Assembly: GCA_036924285.1 (NCBI GenBank)
Contig: JAYKYS010000001.1
Coordinates: forward strand, 28,085,501-28,149,500
DNA length: 64,000 bases
Direction of reading: 5' to 3'
From: Asterella californica
Lineage: Eukaryota > Streptophyta > Marchantiopsida > Marchantiales > Aytoniaceae
Shown: positions 9,997-21,100 of the stretch, piece by piece
Layout: every line of letters begins with the position of its first letter
Numbering within the stretch: the stretch's first letter is position 1
The notes under the pieces: generated by a model
Database searches by the model: none
What the model saw: only the letters and a program-made list of their open reading frames with translations
Told to the model about the DNA's origin: nothing
Program-made: the position numbers and the translations under genes

Positions 9997-12184
9997 ATGT
10001 CGATACATCCTCGAGGGTTGGTGTTGCCTGTAGCAGAGTTGACCGAGACCAAAGCCTTCATCGAGGAGTTGGGTCTCGACTTCTTCTCGTGGGATTGGAA
10101 CCTCGCAGACCAGGATCTTCTGGAGGAGGTTTGGGCAGCATTGCCTCCCCGCAACCGTGTACTTGCGAAGACACGAGTAGCCCGAGGAAGACCATCTTCC
10201 TGGACAGCGGAATGGTGGCGTAGGACATTCCACAGGTAAGAAGCAAAGAATTGAGGATATGAGTTAGAGAAGAAGATCTTACACATGATCTCGGGAAAGT
10301 AACACGTGCCGGGGAGCACAACTTGCCTCTTTCTGGAGGACAGACAGGGAAGGAATGGATGGAAGGTCGAAGCTTACAAGGAGCCGCGGAAGCGTCTTCT
10401 GACGAAGCTATTCCTCCATCTCTTTCCCAAGGGGAAAGCATAGAAGACGAGGTATCTTGGAGACTAGGACGTGGAGTTCTTGGAAGCCATTTGGGAAAGG
10501 CTGCATATCAACTGGGGCGCTTTATTCCACGCTTATGTGCAGGTAGAACTGGTGTACTTGGGCACCCCGGCAGGAGGACACCTCACCCCGTTCTTCTGTT
10601 ATCTGTACGTTCCCAAGAGGGACCTAGCAGAAGATCAGTTGGCGAGGTATGGGCCAACAGGGCAGCACGAGATAAAAGAGGAGACCTCCAGAGAAGATGA
10701 CCGAGCTGTGGTCACGATTCTCCCTCCCACTCTAGTGCCGCAGATGAGATCAGACACTCATCAGAAGACGCTTCTGGTGAGAGAAGAACGACTCCAGTGG
10801 TTCGGAAGACGCGACACCATCGAGGAAGATGAGACCTAGGAGCGTGCCTAAGAAGACCACCTCCTTCCTGATCATTCACTCTGGATCGGAGTCCGACTCT
10901 CAAGAGGAGCCACTGAGTGCCCGAGCTACGTAGAAGACCGCTTCTGCAACTACAAGAAGTCTTCCGAAGACTCTAAAAGACGAAGGTTGGATGGACATTC
11001 CTACTACAACGCGAGGAAGCGCAGTGAAGAGAACCGCTTCTGCCGTGGGAAGGGATCTTCCACCCCGGAAGATGAGAAGAGTAGTGTCTTCTCGTGCGTA
11101 GAAGCAGAAGACCACAGTGGTGGAAGAGGCATCCTTGCCTCTGAAAGATAAGGAAAATACCTCCGATCGGATTGTGGAGATGAACCTGTCTTCCGCGAGA
11201 AGAAGGTTGGAGGAGTTCAGCGCCTTCTTTCATTCGGAGATTCAGCCAGCTATGGAGTTGGTGGAGAAGCGCACGATGGCTCAGGAGAAGCTATTGCGAC
11301 CTGGATTCGGTCTGCGCACTCTGATGCAGCAGGAAGAAATCCAAAAGAAGGTAGAAGCGCTGGAAGCTAACCTCCGCACCACGAGAAGCTTGCAACGAAG
11401 TACAAGGCGGAAGCAGCCGCTTCTACCAAGGAGTCAGCATTGCTGAGGAAGAGCAACCAGGAGTTGCAGGCACGTCTACAGCAGCGAGACCAGGAGGTTC
11501 TGCGGGTCAGAGGTAAGATCATCACCCTCGCAGAGAAGAAGACAACATGGAAGACACTACGGGAAGCCGCAGAAGCACAGGCTGCAGCAGAGAAGACGCA
11601 GCGAGAAGCAGTAGAAGCTCACGCGCAGGGATTGCTAGCACAAAAGGTGGAAGCACTTCGCAAGAAGTTCAACTTCACTGCGGGTAGGAAGCTTCTCACC
11701 CTAGCTTTATGGTCTTCCTTTGATTCCACCACCAGCGGCTACGTCTTCCCATACTGCAAGACCAGCGATCGAGACAGATTTGGAGAAGGAGGAGTTCGAC
11801 CTCGCTGTCCACTTGGTAGTGACAGCGTTGGAAGCCGAGAAGACTACAGAAGAAGCCCCAGAAGACAAGGTGTCTTCTGGAAGACAGGAAAAAGAGTTGT
11901 CTTCCCAAGTGTTTCGAGTGGAGGAGGTGACTTCCTCGGACCACTGCGAGATCACCACAGCTCCAAGCGTCGAACCAGTACCACTGCAGAGCGAGGAAGT
12001 GCAAGTCGACTCAACTTCCCTGAAGACGCTTCCGTCTTCCGAAGCCGCACCAGCTGAGCCAACCATGAATGTTGAAGAGGAAGTTACCTCAGTCACACCC
12101 GAGGTACTCACAGGGCTTCCCACCTTATCAGAAGCCGAGTTAGGAGTAGATCAGGAGGAGATCACACCCCACGAATTAGAGTAG
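9997..12184 (+). pseudogene. LTR-internal coding region with coiled-coil half (5' LTR copy)
   Basis: The first block (9997..10239, 80 codons) has an acidic, Trp-rich sequence including DWNLADQDLLEEVW. After frame breaks a second block (10471..10839) contains INWGALFHAYVQVEL and GTPAGGHLTPFF. This loosely recalls the plant transposon proteins found beside Athila-type gag, a low-confidence comparison. A third block (11117..11600) is Glu/Lys/Gln-rich and looks like coiled coil (RRRLEEFSAFF, KVEALEAN). A Ser/Glu-rich tail ends at 12184. The equivalent frame is in the 3' LTR. Frameshifts and stops make it non-functional here. The original product and its function are unknown. Confidence 0.5.
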
Positions 12185-13789
12185 ACAACAAGTCAAGAAG
12201 ACAGGTGATTTGTCTAATTTTGGTAGGAACCGAAATTGCTATCTTAGGAGGTGGCAGTTTTACTTGCAATATTAGATGACGATCCATGTGACAGGGTAGA
12301 CAGTGCATGAGTAGGAAGTAAGTTTCTAAACCAAGGCAGGGAACCGACTGCATGTGAGGTGGTGGTCTTCTGAAAGCGTCCCTTTCCTTGATTGCAAGTG
12401 AGGATTGGAGGAGAACTCCCTCCTACACCTCAAGGTGGTAGTATAAGTTAGAAGGCAGAGTAGGATTCAGTGCGCACTAAACACATTACTGTATGGACAC
12501 ATTAGACACCTTGTGAATACAGTGTATACACCCGATGTTAGAGACATACGAATAGATTGGGATTACATCGGAGGGGTCTGCATCCTCGCTTCCAACAGTG
12601 GATCGAAGATGTAGATGGAGATAGTGGACAATTTAGAGCAAGGAACGACATCATCGTGTAGTCCTATTGCTAAGCTGATGTGTCGAGGAGTAGGAGCAGG
12701 AAGTAAAGGGAGTGAGCTTCCCAACACCAATGTGTCTTCTTATCGGGGAATGGATTTTGGATTTGAGTGCAGAAGCTTTGTCTGTGTCTTCTGTGCAGTG
12801 AGTTTCCTCGAATTCACACCCAATTGTGCATGTAAGCATTCTCCTTGAGTGGCGGTGATTGTTACAAGCTGTGCAAAGTCGAAGCTTGTCTCATCCAGTG
12901 GAGCACTTAGGATCCACGTACGGACGGTCCTATGGGTAAGCGATCCCAGAAGACTGAGTAGTCGAAGCAACGACAGAAGAAGAAAGAAGCCTTCTTTTCA
13001 CAGTAGAAGACGACATCCTCAAGTAGAAGACTATGTAACTGTAAGCGAATTTGTTGTCTTCCTCCTCAAATTACTACAAGCAGGGATGGTTTGTTAGTCA
13101 GGATCCGGACTAGAAGCCTGTCGGAGTCTTAATTTCTCATTTTCATCTTGTTTTCTCCTGTTTGGATTTTCCTTTCTTCCTCATCTTCCCCCATCTTCCC
13201 ATCTTCCTATCTTCTTCTAGTGAGCTTCCGAGACTTCTATTGAGCTTCCGTGAAGGTGAATGTCGTTGTAGTGCTGCAGGAATATCATTTCCGTAGGCAG
13301 AAGCCTGGGAAGGCTACAGGGGGCATACACCCTGTGATTGATCTAACCCATTGGGATTTGGAAGAGCAATGTGCGACAACCGTTGCTAGTTCGACTTCTA
13401 CGAAGCAGGGGCAGTCTTCTGGAGGTGTGAGAAGCCGAGTTGAATCCCCACAAGTCGAGAATTGCTTCAGGAAGACTGTGTTGAGAAGACTGGAAGAAGT
13501 GACCTGGAAGCAGGATACATCTTCTCGAGGTTCCTTGTAGATAATTGTGTGATATTTTAGGTGGTAGTTGTTTGTTTAGGTCCAGAGCACCTTCTGAAGG
13601 GTCTGGAAGCCGTGTGGTATTGTGAGAAGACGGGATTTCTAGATAAAACTCGTGTGTTTGTGTGTTCGAACAGATCTTAGAACTTAGAGCAGCGATACTT
13701 GTGCAAATCTTCTGTGGGAACGATATCTTGTATACTAAATGGGCAAAAGGAGAAATCATGCGTCACTACATATAGTGAGCACTCATTTT

Positions 13790-13807
13790 TGGCGCCGCTG
13801 CCGGGGA
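13790..13807 (+). other. Primer binding site, tRNA-Asp type
   Basis: TGGCGCCGCTGCCGGGGA differs by one base from the complement of the 3' end of plant tRNA-Asp. This is the PBS used by Athila-like elements. It starts 19 nt after the last base of the LTR. Confidence 0.8.
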
Positions 13808-14148
13808 TTTCATCTTAGTAACGTCTGTTATATTCCCGGATCTGTGTGTCAATAGTTAGTTTCATTCTGAACTAACTTCGATTGTAGTTGAGTGTGTTGT
13901 GGGTCCCTATCTTGCTAGAAGACAGGAACCGCAGCTAGAAGCTGATGAGATACATCAGGAGGAACTGGAAGAAGCCGCTTCCTTGCTTCCAAGAGCTTCT
14001 TGGAAGACTCGATCTTGGATGATTGCAGTAAGTGCAACATGAAACAGGAGAAGAAGACGTTCCGAACCTGTGACAGGTTGTTCAGACATCCAGTCTGCCA
14101 GATCTAGTAGTAGAAGAAGAGGGACATCTCTTCTCAGCACTTTGGTGG

Positions 14149-15423
14149 ATGTCTCCGACCAGAAGAAGAAGCAGAAGACACATGGGTAAAGACTCTGAGT
14201 GGATACATTCACCTCAGCGAACCGCTTCTAGAGAACAGCGGGTATCCCTGAGACACCAAAAGAAAGAAGAAGAGCTTAAGAAGATCCAATCAGTAGATTT
14301 GGAAGAACCTTCCATCTCCAGCATTATCTTTGAAGAAGACAGAAGCCAACCGAGTGACTACGTGTATAAAGTAGATTTTGGTACTAGTTACGCGGAAGAC
14401 GTCGTCCCAAGTGCGGGAGAGGCTTCTCAAGGTGAAGGAAGACTGGAGGCGATAATTCCATATGTCTCAGAAGGTGGCAACGACAGCAGTTCTGACTCAT
14501 AAGACAACATTCGTGATTCGGATAGACCTGGACCTTCAAGAAGACCGTCTCCACCACTTGGGCCTGAGAGAGGAAGAAGTTGGCAGTCGCATCAGCCGAT
14601 AGTCGACATGGTTTCTCACACTCGGCAGAAGTACCATCCTTACGACGATAATGCTGACGCGGATGACTTCATCACGATGTTGGAGACCATCTCTCGATCC
14701 AACAAGGAAGACTCTGATGCCGATAGACTCCGTGTATTTCCTAGTTTGATCCTAGGGAAGAGAAGAAAATGGATGAGTAAAGCGTTGGATGACGAGTTAA
14801 TAATGGTCGCTTGGGCTACTCTGAAGGCAGCTTTCCTGAAGAGGTTCAGAGGAGTGGGCTATGATCAGATGACCCTCATAGAACTTCAGAGGCTCGAACG
14901 GAAGAAGAAAGAGACACTACGGGATTACACCGAGAGGTTTGAAGACCTCTTGGATCACATCCCCTAGAACCAAGGAAGACCCGGTTATTGTGCCCAGCAA
15001 GCCGTGGACTGGTACTTGGGAGGATTGTCTCAGGATATGGAGTTGTACTGCAGAAGAGGAGGAGGTGATGATTTAGTAGAAGTACATAAGCATGCACAGC
15101 AGTATGAAACCTCGAGCATCACTCGGAACATGATGAAAGACAAAGGGAAGACCTCGAAGAAGTCCAAGAAGTCGAAGAAGTCTTCTAGGAAGTCCAAGAG
15201 GAAGTCCAAGTCCACTGAAACTGATAACAGTGATTCGGAAGTATCTTCTATTTCTGAAGAGTCTACTGTCGAAAGTTCAGAATCAGAATCTGAACAAGAG
15301 AAGAAGACACTGAAGAAGAAGAATGAGAAGACACGATCCAGGGAAGAAGTTGTGCAAAAGATTCCTCAGACTCAGATCATTCAGTCTGCACCTGATCTCC
15401 GGATCAATGAAGTTCTAAAGTAG
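14149..15423 (+). pseudogene. Element B gag (capsid part), broken
   Basis: One frame runs from ATG 14149 to 15423 with only two internal stops, TAA at 14500 and TAG at 14965. An acidic N-terminal part is followed by a retrotransposon gag core: YDDNADADDFITMLE, then AWATLKAAFLKRFRG and RLERKKKETLRDYTERFE, the usual W...F..F and L..L..R pattern. It continues across the second stop as VDWYLGGL and into a Lys/Ser-rich tail (15150..15350). The zinc knuckles follow in another frame, so a frameshift lies between about 15423 and 15740. Confidence 0.75.
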
Positions 15424-15439
15424 TTCAGACAAGCGGAAG

Positions 15440-17117
15440 CAACCAACGACTTCCCGGCCAAACATTTGGTGCAACCTTTGCAACTCTTCCGGACACACCA
15501 GAGATCAGTATACACAGGACCAGGCTGTTAATTGGGCAGGTTGGGAAGAAGACGATGAGAGATATCTACACGATCCCAGTGGAGAATTCTGCTATAAGGA
15601 TCAAGATGATACATCTATTCATCCCTATACCTCCTGCTCAATATAATCGTTATACACATAGAGACATGGCTAGTAATGTACAGACCAGGACGCCCTAGCA
15701 ACCTTCTTCATCACAACGACCTCTAAACCTTCTTCCTGGAGCATGTAACAATTGTGGAGAGACAAGACACTGGTGGTCCACCTGTCCTCATCCAAGGAGA
15801 CAGATTGGGCAAGTGCCCTTATGTGAGAAATGTAAGGAAGCAGCACATTTCACGAGAAATTGTCCTCAGACCCTACGCCCAAGACAAATGGTTAGATTTG
15901 TAGAGACCACACCTCCTGCAGAAGCCGCATCAGCTTCTAAACTCGAGCTAGCAATGTTACAACACATCACGATAGAAGAAGAAGATCTTGGGGATTATAC
16001 GGATTGTCTCCATATAGAGGAAGACGAACTAGACCTTGGGAAGCGCGAAGGAAAGGAACTTCAACTGCAGAAGAGGATTGTAGCTCCGAAGACGAAACCA
16101 CTTGAGGAAGCGTCATCTTTTACTTTGGCGGATGACACTGTTTGGAGTCCTTGATTCGACAACTATTCAGACAGCTGGCCTCTAGAAGAAGTCCTGGATG
16201 AAGCAGTATTCAAGGTACGTACCTGAAGCAAAGAGAAGTCAGAATCCCGTCAGAAGGAGATCAAGAAGAAGAAGCAGCGTAAGGAGAAGTCATCTTCCCC
16301 TGAGCGGTCTTCTTCTCCTGCTTACGACAGAGAAGATCCGAAGTACTTTGCTCCTGACATTAGGTAAGAAGTTGAAGCGATCATGCAAGAAGAGCTGGAG
16401 AAGCGACGGAGGATAGTACAACAGCTTCCTCCACCGACTACGGCAGCCCCTGTCTCACATGAACAGCTTCTAGTCGAAAGAAGACACCATTTGGATCTTC
16501 CACCCAAGAAAGCAGCTCCTACATCTTCTTTGTTGGAAACACCAGTTACTCTTCTGAAGCGATCTCTTTATGACTTCTTACGAGATTTGTGGAATCAGAA
16601 GGCGGATGTAACCTTCCAATAGCTTTTGGATGACAATGCTGATTACAAGAAACTGTTACAATCTGTCCTTCGAGGATCGAGGAAGAAGAAAACAGCGAAA
16701 CTTCCCCAAAGTACCTCGATCCTAAGGATAGAGCATGAGGACTTGGGAGTCCCAGAACTTGATATGGAGATCCATGGCTGTCTTCTGAAGAAGGTACCCA
16801 TTGATTCCGGCTCCGGAGTTAACATCATGACTGAAGAAACTACGCATGCCTTAGGCTTCACTGAGTTCCAACCTACTCCAAGAATCCTCAGAATGGCAGA
16901 TCAGACCAGAAGACGACCATTGGGACAACTGAAAGATGTCTTGACGATAATTGGGAGAGTATCTTTTTACCTCACTTACATCATTTTGCGACCTTTACTT
17001 AACGTTGGATATCAGGTGTTGATAGGAAGACCATGGCTGTATGCTACAAATGTAAATACCGATTGGAGAAGACATCGTTTGAGGGTGAGAAGACCAAAGT
17101 CTCACTCCCTTGGATGA
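15440..17117 (+). pseudogene. Element B nucleocapsid knuckles and retropepsin, broken
   Basis: In one frame: two CX2CX4HX4C knuckles (CNNCGETRHWWSTC at 15744..15785 and CEKCKEAAHFTRNC at 15822..15863), a long charged linker, and an aspartic protease. The protease has VPIDSGSGVNIM near 16797..16832 as active-site loop and VLIGRPWLY near 17018 as the second hydrophobic motif. In-frame stops occur near 16152, 16227, 16363 and 16621. Gag and protease were probably one polyprotein. Confidence 0.7.
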
Positions 17118-18124
17118 AGATTGGACATCAAGGTGAAACTCCCTCTACGACTGAGAGGTACACGTCCGAAGACTCAACTGCGTCTTCTGACATTGATGAA
17201 CGATATGATGAGTTTGTGCTGAATAACTTGTGTACTACAGAAGTAGCAAAGATAGCAGAAGAAGTGATATGTGGATACATTGAGTGCTACGAAATTGCGG
17301 AAGAAGAGCTTCCAGAAGATGAAAGTACTGTCTTCTTTTCAGAAGACCAGTTAGCTGATCTTCCAGAAGACGATTCTGAAGTGAAAGAAGCTCCCAAACC
17401 GGAATATTTTGGCGTCAGTGAGTACAGTCACACTGAAGGAATGGTGAACGCTGATGATCTTCAAGAAATGGAGGTTGCTCATGAGAAGAAGCTGAAGCTT
17501 TCCAAGGTGATGCGTACAATCTGAAAGCTAACGGACTGATAGAGAAGTCGAATGATCTTCTTTGTAATATTCTGAATAAGGTAACAGTTAACCATGCGTA
17601 TGATTGGGACACGAAATTGCCATCTGTGTTATGGACTTTTAGGATTTCACCTAAGGTCACAACCTAGAAGACACCCTTCTATCTAACTTATGGAATGACA
17701 CCTGTTGTTCCCATCGAGTTAGAGGTCCCTACTTACATGTTAGTCGTTACCGAACGCATAGAAGAAAAGGAAAGCTAAGAGCAGCGTCTTTTGAACTTTG
17801 TGGAGTTCGAAGAAGACAAGAATGCAGCTTTGGAGAAGACGTACGAAGTACAAGCACAACGTAAGGTGAACTATGATAGCAAGCTGAAGATAATGACCGT
17901 CGCAGATGGAGACTTGGTTCTTCTGTACGACAACAGTCATCTCAAGTTCCCTCGGAAGCTTCATCTTCGTTGGATAGGTCCTTACCGAGTCTTGGAGGTC
18001 TTCAACAATGGCTCCTTGCAGTTGGAAGACTTAGATGGTACGTTGATGACCACCCGCGTTAATGGGTGGCGTGTCAAGAAAATTGAGTGTGAACCAGCTC
18101 TGATGTTTGCAGAGATCCAAACAT
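17080..18124 (+). pseudogene. Protease tail fused to integrase C-terminal remnant
   Basis: After a 1-nt shift near 17080 the protease tail continues as an acidic linker to 17524. At about 17520 the sequence jumps directly into the late integrase core (KANGLIEKSNDLL at 17524) and the integrase C-terminal domain (KVNYDSKLKI near 17861, LRWIGPYRVLEV near 17965). RT, RNase H, the zinc finger and the first two catalytic Asp of integrase are absent, so a large internal deletion lies at about 17520. Stops occur near 17668 and 17776. Confidence 0.75.
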
Positions 18125-18137
18125 GTGAGGGTGGGCG
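18125..18137 (+). other. Candidate polypurine tract of element B
   Basis: GTGAGGGTGGGCG lies just before the 3' LTR start TGTGGTGTCC at 18140. It is purine-rich but interrupted. Confidence 0.45.
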
Positions 18138-18139
18138 TA

Positions 18140-21100
18140 TGTGGTGTCCACAATTTACCGGATTTACGAACTTTTGAAATTTTTGCAGTTAATCACATGT
18201 CTGTGTAAATGAAATAACCTTGTTGCTTAAGATTACATCTTGCTTAGAAGAAAAATGATCTTAAGAACTTTATGTAAAAGAAGTCGACTTCTTCCGAAGA
18301 CGAAAGAAGGACATCTTCCGAGAAGATGTCTTCTCGACCAGGTCTTCGGAAGACAGCGACAGCGACTACATAGGCCTAACCGTGCACCATCCAGTCAAGG
18401 AGTAGGTGTACCTACCAGGTAGCACCAAGGTAGTAGGTAGGACGAATAGGTTGAAGAACTCCTAACTGCGCAAGAAGATACGGGAGAAGCGCATTAGCGC
18501 AGAAATCATCGACTGCTTCTCGCATCGAAGACATTAGCACAGAAGATCGATTTAGGAGGTGCCAAATTGAGAGAGGAGGGCCAGCAGAGTGAAATTGTGG
18601 ACAACAAGGATCGAATCGCGGCTAGAGAGAGAGCGAGGACGATTTTTTGAGAGTAGGAAGCACCATCGAGCTGAAGGAGTCTCCTGGATTTCCAGAAGCA
18701 GACATTGGAGGGCGATTGAAGAAGAATCAGAGGCGGAGCACTGATCGATTGAGAAGCAGCCGGACGTGACGTCAGATTGACGATAGGAGTGGTTTTGTGA
18801 GATCGCATTGGAGCTGAGGTGGAGGCGGAAGCGCGTAGAAGACTGAAGGTACTACGGGAACCAGCCGGAAGACTGTTTGAGGTTCTTCCCACGTTCTCTT
18901 CCCTTCCCACCGCTTTTCGTCTCTGATTTAGTGTTCTTCGCACTTCTTCGCTTGTTTGCAAGAAGCCCATCGATCGCTTTCCCCATCCCGAACTTTTCTT
19001 TTGTGAAATTGGGCATGGAAGCGCTACCCAATTTTCGACAGTCATCTTCTCGCTTCTTCCCGAGTTGTAATCGAGCTTTCTTGTCTCTCATTCTCCAATT
19101 CGATCCCGTAGCTATCAATTTCTCTACCCTATCGCACCTCTACTCCCGAATCTCTGGACAGAAGACACTTCTGGAGATCTGAACATCTTTGGAGAACGCT
19201 TCTGAATGTCTGAACGTCTTCGGAAGACGATTGTGTGTAATTCGTATCAAGATTTGATTGGATTTGCTTTTGTGTTGAGAAAGACTCGGTACGATCCTGA
19301 GTAACTTGGTGAGTTGTTTTTTGTTTCGAGAAGCTAGAAGTTGAGAACCAGACATGTACCTCCCGATCTTCCAAGCTTCTCAAATCCACATCTTCCTAGA
19401 GAGACTAGAAGGTTGGAAAGGCTGGCAGAATGCGCTAGAAGACGTAAGGGTCCTTTATGAGTCTCTTCTGTCTGATCCATAGCAGCCTATTCCTTTTTCT
19501 TCTTCCTGGACATAGAAGAGAGTTGTGAGAAGTCTTGCTGGCAGAATCTGGAGAGAATGATCGAGGGTCATGTCTTCCAGTCATGCAGTAAGCTTCTTTT
19601 GAGTGTGTATGAGAGGTGAGAAGTCGGAAGAACAGAGTATGAATGTCTTGTGTCTGTTGTGAGGTTAGATTGTGTGTCGGAAGTAGAAGACATGTGAGAT
19701 CAGTGAAGAGAAGCCTGACCACGGGGAGTGTTCCGAAAACGTCATTGAATCGGAAGCTGTCCCAGGAGTCTTTCTGGAGGCTACTGTCACAGCAGGAGCC
19801 CACGATCATCTTCTGAACTTCTCGTACAATCTGCTTCTCTCATATTTTGTATCTTCTATTAGGAAGTAGGATGAAATGCAAGGTGGGTTGTCTTCTTGGT
19901 AATCCATGCGATGCCTTTCTTAGTTAGGATTGTTTAGATATAGCTCAGAGACGAGAGTTACTTAGGAAGCACTGTTAGAATCCTGGAAGACGGAATAGTT
20001 GTCTTTTGGAAGACTAGATTCGTCTTCTGAGAGTGGAAGCTAGACTGTGAGGACTTGGGAAGGACTGAGCCTTCGGCTCTCAGTAAGTGCGTGTGACTTA
20101 ATGTAAGAGAGCTTGAAGTATGTCGATGCATCCTCGAGTGTTGGTGTTGCCGGCAGCAGAGTTGACCAAGGTCAAATCCTTCATCAAGGAGTTGGGTCTC
20201 GACTTCTTCCTGTGGGATTGGAACCTCGCAGACCAGGGTCTTCTGGAGGAGGTTTGCGCAGCATTGCCTCCCCGCAACCGTGTATTTGCGAAGACAGGAG
20301 TAGCCCGGGGAAGACCATCTTCCTGGACAGCGGAATGATGGCGTAGGACCTTCCACAGGTCACAAGCAGAGAACCAAGGATATCAGTTAGAGAAGAAGAT
20401 CCTACCTATGATCTCAGAGAAGTGGCACGTGCCGGAGAGTACAACTTGCCTCTTTCTGGAGGACAGGCAGGGAAAGAATGGATGGAAGGTCGAAGCTTAC
20501 AGAGAGTCGCGGAAGCGTCTTCAGCCGAAGCTATTCCCTCATCTCTTTTCCAAAGAGAAAGCACAGAAGACGAGGTATTTTGGAGACCAGGATGTCGAGT
20601 TCCTGGAAGCCATTTGGGAAGGGCTGTCTATCAACTGGGGCGCTTTCTTCCATGTATATGTGCAGGTAGAACTGGTGTACTTGGGCACCCCGGCAGGAGG
20701 ACACCTCACCTCGTTCTTCTATTATCTATATGTGTCCAAGGGGGACCTAGCAGAAGATCAGTTGGCGAGGTATGGACCAACAGGGCAGCACGAGGTAAAG
20801 GAGGAGACTCATGAGAAGACGATCGAGCTGCGGCCATGACTCCCCCTCCCACTCTAGTGCCGCAGATGAGAGAAGGCACTCATCAAAAGATGCTTCTGAT
20901 GAGAAAAGACGACTCCAATGATTCGGAAGACGCGATACCACCTTGGAAGATGAGACCTAGGAGCGTGTCTAAGAAGACCACCTCCTTTCCGATCATTCCC
21001 TCTGGATCGGAGTCCGACTCTTAAGAGGAGCCATTGAGTGCCTGAGTTGCGCAGAAGACCACTTTTGCAACTACAGAGAGTCTTCCGAAGACTCCAGAAG

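Larger units (their letters stand above)
8412..13770 (+). repeat. Element B 5' LTR (5359 bp)
   Basis: Begins TGTGGTGTCCACA and ends TCACTACA, 19 nt before the PBS. It aligns with 18140..23501. It keeps about 270 bp near 11820..12090 and about 100 bp near 13318..13412 that the 3' LTR lacks. It lacks about 440 bp that the 3' LTR carries around 19113..19556. The LTR includes a long broken coding region (9997..12184). Confidence 0.8.

Noticed and set aside
13343..13759. A 138-codon minus-strand frame near the end of the element B 5' LTR
   Set aside because: Not preserved in the 3' LTR, no motif, antisense to the element.
14149..14502. A separate small gene before element B gag
   Set aside because: It is in the same frame as the gag core and is separated from it only by one TAA, so it is treated as the gag N-terminus.
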